The notes under the pieces: model-generated
Database searches by the model: none
Told to the model about the DNA's origin: nothing
What the model saw: the letters and a program-made list of their open reading frames with translations, nothing else
Made by a program: the position numbers and the translations under genes
Assembly (NCBI GenBank): GCA_905233745.1
Contig: CAJODA010000005.1
Coordinates: 1-55,024, forward strand
Source of the DNA: an uncultured Bacteroidales bacterium
GTDB taxonomy: Bacteria > Bacteroidota > Bacteroidia > Bacteroidales > WCHB1-69
Direction of reading: 5' to 3'
Length of the DNA: 55,024 nt
In this document: piece by piece, positions 52,319-55,024 of the stretch
How the letters are laid out: each line of letters opens with the position of its first letter
How positions within the stretch are numbered: position 1 is the stretch's first letter

Positions 52319-53059
52319 TTACGCCGAAAACAATTGTTCGGCAGGGAAAACAGGACCGTCTTTGCATACTCGCTTCATGCCCTCCGTTGTGCGGATGCTG
52401 CAACCCAGACATGCACCTATGCCGCAAGCCATCCGGTGTTCCATGGAGCACCAGCAGGGGGTTCCCTTTTCATGTGCCATGGCGGCCACTTTTCGCATCA
52501 TCACTTCGGGCCCGCAGGTGAATACGGCATCGTATTGCTCAGGCTTCAAAAGGTCCGTGATGAACCCGCGATACCCTTCCGACCCGTCTTCAGTCGAAAC
52601 AAAAATGGCATGACAGTAGGGCTCGAATTCTTCAAGTGCGAAAAGCCGGTCGCGGTAGCCAATGTAGGCATCTACCTCGACACCGGCAGCCGTCAACTCT
52701 TTGGCAGTCTGACATAGCGGGGGAATGCCAAGTCCGCCACCCACGATGGCCACTCTGCCATGCATCTCGCTGACAGGATATCCGGTGCCGAGCGAACCCA
52801 ACAGGCTGACACGATCACCGGCTTTCAGTTCCGATAATCTGCGGGTGCCCTGACCCACAACCCGGTACATGAAATGCAAGGTCTCTTCATCGACTTTGAA
52901 AATGCTGATGGGACGCATTAGAGTGAGTTCCTTGTCCCAGCACTTGAGCATGAAAAACTGTCCGGCCGCCGCGGGTGCACCCTTGCGATCCACGGTCAGT
53001 ACAAAGATATCATCCGTGAGCTGAAACTGAGCTGTTACGATACTGTCAAAATATGCCAT
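52319..53059 (-). CDS. pyrK: Dihydroorotate dehydrogenase B, electron-transfer subunit
   Basis: This 246-aa FAD/[2Fe-2S] protein passes electrons from PyrD to NAD+. The N-terminal FAD-binding barrel contains RPISIFKVDEE, and the NAD-binding region has VAIVGGGLGIPPL. The C-terminal cluster motif is CGIGACLGC followed by a fourth cysteine in KRVCKDGPVF. Length is typical. It lies 83 nt downstream of pyrF on the same strand. Its partner pyrD is in the same orientation but 16.3 kb further on, after three antiparallel genes. Confidence 0.95.
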   Translation of the reverse strand: MAYFDSIVTAQFQLTDDIFVLTVDRKGAPAAAGQFFMLKCWDKELTLMRPISIFKVDEETLHFMYRVVGQGTRRLSELKAGDRVSLLGSLGTGYPVSEMHGRVAIVGGGLGIPPLCQTAKELTAAGVEVDAYIGYRDRLFALEEFEPYCHAIFVSTEDGSEGYRGFITDLLKPEQYDAVFTCGPEVMMRKVAAMAHEKGTPCWCSMEHRMACGIGACLGCSIRTTEGMKRVCKDGPVFPAEQLFSA

Positions 53060-53142
53060 GTCTTGTATCTTTTGAGGTGAACGATTGTCGATTGTTGCTT
53101 GTCGGTTATCGAAAAAAATAGAAATCGTTAATTGCTAAAGAA

Positions 53143-54003
53143 TTAACAAAAACTTCGGATATCGTCACGCATTCTCACTGCTTCGGCGCGCGCGCAACCG
53201 GCAAAATCCGATTCGCCGTTCTCCTGTTTGCGGTAGGCCAACAGGATGCCCCGGGAGGAGTTGACCACCCCGCCGTTCCCGTTGCGCAGATATTTGGCGA
53301 TGTCGGAGGCTTTGCCGCCTTGGGCACCGTATCCCGGAATCAGGAAGAAGGTGCTGTCCAGCATGGCTCTGATCTCCGCCGCCTCGTCAGCGTGGGTGCA
53401 TCCCATCACACCGCCAATGCTGGAGAATCCGCATTCCCCGATGTAGGGCTTGCCCATCTCGTTGATTTTCTGTCCAACCACATGATAAACTCTTTGGTTC
53501 CCTTCAGTGGGCAGGTACTCGATGTCCTTGGCTCCTTCATTGGAGGTCCGGATGAGCACAAACGCACCCTTCTCCTGTTTCTCGAAGTAGGGGAGATAGG
53601 GAGACAAGCTGTCCAATCCCATATACGGGCTCAAAGTTATGAAATCTGACTCGAAATCGCCGGTGAAATGGGCTTTGGCGTACATTTCAGCAGTCTTGGC
53701 AATGTCACCACGCTTGATGTCCGCAATGATGACCGCTTGTTTTTCGCGCAAATAAGCCAAAGTCTGCCGGTATGCCTTTAAACCGGCAATGCCGTATGAC
53801 TCGTAATAGGCAATTTGCACTTTGTAACAGGCTGCCACGTCGAGGGTGGCGTCAATGATAGCCTTGTTGAAAGCGAACAGCCCCTCTTCAATAGAGGGGT
53901 GCTGTTCGGCAAATGCGTCAGGAAGGTAAGTGTAATCTGTGTCGAGGCCAACACACACATGGCCGTTGAGTGCGACTTTTTCAAAGAGTTTGTCTATAAT
54001 CAT
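53143..54003 (-). CDS. pyrF: Orotidine-5'-phosphate decarboxylase, type 2
   Basis: This 286-aa enzyme converts OMP to UMP, the last step of de novo pyrimidine synthesis. The catalytic motif ADIKRGDIAKTAEMYA has the D-x-K-x2-D residues in the form used by the longer type 2 family. The N-terminal HVCVGLDTDYTYLP and C-terminal LIPGYGAQGGKASDI (phosphate-binding) agree. Length fits type 2 (about 270-290) rather than the 230-aa E. coli form. It starts 11 nt after the response regulator stop, so the two are probably co-transcribed, with pyrK following after 83 nt. Confidence 0.95.
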   Translation of the reverse strand: MIIDKLFEKVALNGHVCVGLDTDYTYLPDAFAEQHPSIEEGLFAFNKAIIDATLDVAACYKVQIAYYESYGIAGLKAYRQTLAYLREKQAVIIADIKRGDIAKTAEMYAKAHFTGDFESDFITLSPYMGLDSLSPYLPYFEKQEKGAFVLIRTSNEGAKDIEYLPTEGNQRVYHVVGQKINEMGKPYIGECGFSSIGGVMGCTHADEAAEIRAMLDSTFFLIPGYGAQGGKASDIAKYLRNGNGGVVNSSRGILLAYRKQENGESDFAGCARAEAVRMRDDIRSFC

Positions 54004-54014
54004 TGTTGAAGAGT

Positions 54015-54791
54015 TTATTCTTTAATCTTAAGCATAAAACCAGTTCCGTGAATGTTGCATATCTCCACTAATGGTTCGTAGTTGCCTACGTATGTGACTT
54101 TCCGTTTTCCCTTCTCCTTCGGGGCCAGGTGCTCCTTGTCATCAACCTGCAGATAAGAACGGAGCTTGGTGAGGAATACATCCATGCTGCGCCCAACGGA
54201 GTGGTCATCTTCACCCCAAACCTCCTTCAGGATAATCTCTCTCGGGATAAGTTTGTTCTTGTGCTCACAGAGCAGCCTCAGCAGTTCCGCCTCCTTACGG
54301 GTCAGCGTGCGCGTGATTTTCGGATGTATCAGTTGCATGTCACTGAAATTGAAAATGAAGTTGCCAAGCTTGTACATCCTCTCCTCATATAGTTTGGAGG
54401 TCTGGATGGGGCTTCCTGTTGCCATTCTGTGTAGAATAGCCTGCATACGCAACTCCAACTCCTCAATGCTGAAAGGCTTGGTGAGGAAATCATCGCAACC
54501 TAACTTGAATCCTTTGATGCGGTCCTCCTTGCTGTCGCTGTCGGAGAGTATGATGATAGGGGTCTGTTTATCGTATTTTCGTATGTTCTGTAAAAGGGTG
54601 AAATTTTCGTTGCTCCGTATGGAGAGGTCAATGATGCATAGGTCAAAAGGTTTTGTGTTCATGACCTTGGCTGCCGCATCGCTGTCCTTGAAGTCCCAGA
54701 CCCGATAGCCTTTAATTTCCAAGAAATCCTTGATGACATGGCGTAAGTTTTCGCTGTCATCCACTAAAATAATTTTTTCTGTTTTTTCCAT
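54015..54791 (-). CDS. OmpR/PhoB-family response regulator, RprY-like
   Basis: The 258-aa protein has a receiver domain (1-125) with acidic pocket D11-D12, phospho-acceptor D55, S83 at the switch position and K105 in LTKPF. A winged-helix DNA-binding domain follows (about 155-258). KPFSIEELELRMQAILHRM resembles Bacteroides RprY. Two features are unusual: the loop after D55 (LSIRSNENF) lacks the usual P and G, and about 20 basic/acidic residues (near 217-239) are inserted just before the final wing, which otherwise ends normally in NIHGTGFMLKI. The partner histidine kinase is not in the window. pyrF begins 11 nt downstream. Targets are unknown. Confidence 0.88.
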   Translation of the reverse strand: MEKTEKIILVDDSENLRHVIKDFLEIKGYRVWDFKDSDAAAKVMNTKPFDLCIIDLSIRSNENFTLLQNIRKYDKQTPIIILSDSDSKEDRIKGFKLGCDDFLTKPFSIEELELRMQAILHRMATGSPIQTSKLYEERMYKLGNFIFNFSDMQLIHPKITRTLTRKEAELLRLLCEHKNKLIPREIILKEVWGEDDHSVGRSMDVFLTKLRSYLQVDDKEHLAPKEKGKRKVTYVGNYEPLVEICNIHGTGFMLKIKE

Positions 54792-55024
54792 AATATTGAT
54801 TTTAAATGTGTTGCAGTATTTTTGCCCAGCTGCATTATGTTAGTAACGGTAAAATCCCAAATAAATTGTAAAGAGGCCGAAGTTTTTTCCCTTCTCTATT
54901 ACCGCTCTTTACTTACCCTTAACCCCTTTTTTGTATTTTTCCTCTATAAATAGAACAAAGAACCAACCCCATGGAACCAGTAGCGCTTTTGGGGTGCGTT
55001 TTTCCTCTTCGAACTTTGCCGTTG
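54792..55024. other. Upstream region of the response regulator, to window edge
   Basis: A/T-rich non-coding DNA with no gene I can support. It contains a + strand TATTTTTG at 54817-54824 and an 8-bp inverted pair, GTAAAGAG (54868-54875) and CTCTTTAC (54905-54912), 29 nt apart. A frame open from an ATG at 54971 to the window edge has only 18 codons and cannot be judged. Confidence 0.4.

Noticed and set aside
54971-55024. Possible gene start at the right edge
   Set aside because: Only 18 open codons are visible, with no recognisable sequence, so it cannot be supported.

Overview
The window looks like chromosomal DNA of an anaerobic member of the Bacteroidota, most likely Bacteroidales. The evidence is: type IX secretion (T9SS) C-terminal sorting domains on two very large surface proteins; families typical of the phylum (DUF5683, DUF3276/PUR, DUF5689 lipoproteins, a TonB receptor, an oversized signal peptidase I with a DUF5684-like N-terminus, ribBA fusion); repeated TAnnTTTG -7 promoter boxes; and a 2-hydroxyacyl-CoA-dehydratase-type activase. 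No rRNA, tRNA, IS element, phage gene or CRISPR array was seen.

Layout. (1) 1-2582, + strand: an apparent three-gene operon with an intact RelA/SpoT synthetase domain, a small phosphotransferase-type kinase and a stand-alone HD hydrolase of the SpoT type. (2) 2584-11469, - strand: a 1518-aa T9SS surface protein with about 16 Ig-like repeats, then leuS and a polysaccharide flippase. (3) 11567-13143, + strand: a polytopic membrane protein overlapping rnhB. (4) 13159-22703, - strand: TonB receptor, two paralogous DUF5689 lipoproteins, ribBA, an OprO/P-like porin, a nucleoside-recognition (GATE) membrane protein and a haemolysin-III/PAQR protein. (5) 22788-35087, + strand: a housekeeping run of dut, TPR protein, yidC, PUR-like protein, parA, parB, DUF5683, dapB, lepB, a C-terminal processing protease and an O-antigen-ligase-like protein. 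(6) 35084-54003: pyrimidine genes pyrF-pyrK and pyrD, all on the - strand, split by 16.3 kb holding three + strand genes (a 3524-aa T9SS repeat protein, a 1410-aa double activase and a lipoprotein). (7) 54015-54791, - strand: an RprY-like response regulator.

How the genes work together. The first operon carries alarmone-type synthesis and hydrolysis as separate proteins with a kinase between them. The TonB/DUF5689 set forms a probable outer-membrane uptake unit. yidC, lepB and the processing protease serve envelope biogenesis, parAB chromosome segregation, and pyrF/K/D UMP synthesis. The two giant proteins share the same two repeat modules and the same type of C-terminal sorting domain, and are probably exported to the cell surface by a T9SS encoded elsewhere.

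The most unusual non-coding features are a perfectly phased array of 22 heptamers at 36061-36214, the same heptamer family running over the stop codon of dapB, a 9-bp array directly before lepB, and two copies of a 28-bp GTAGAGACG palindrome.
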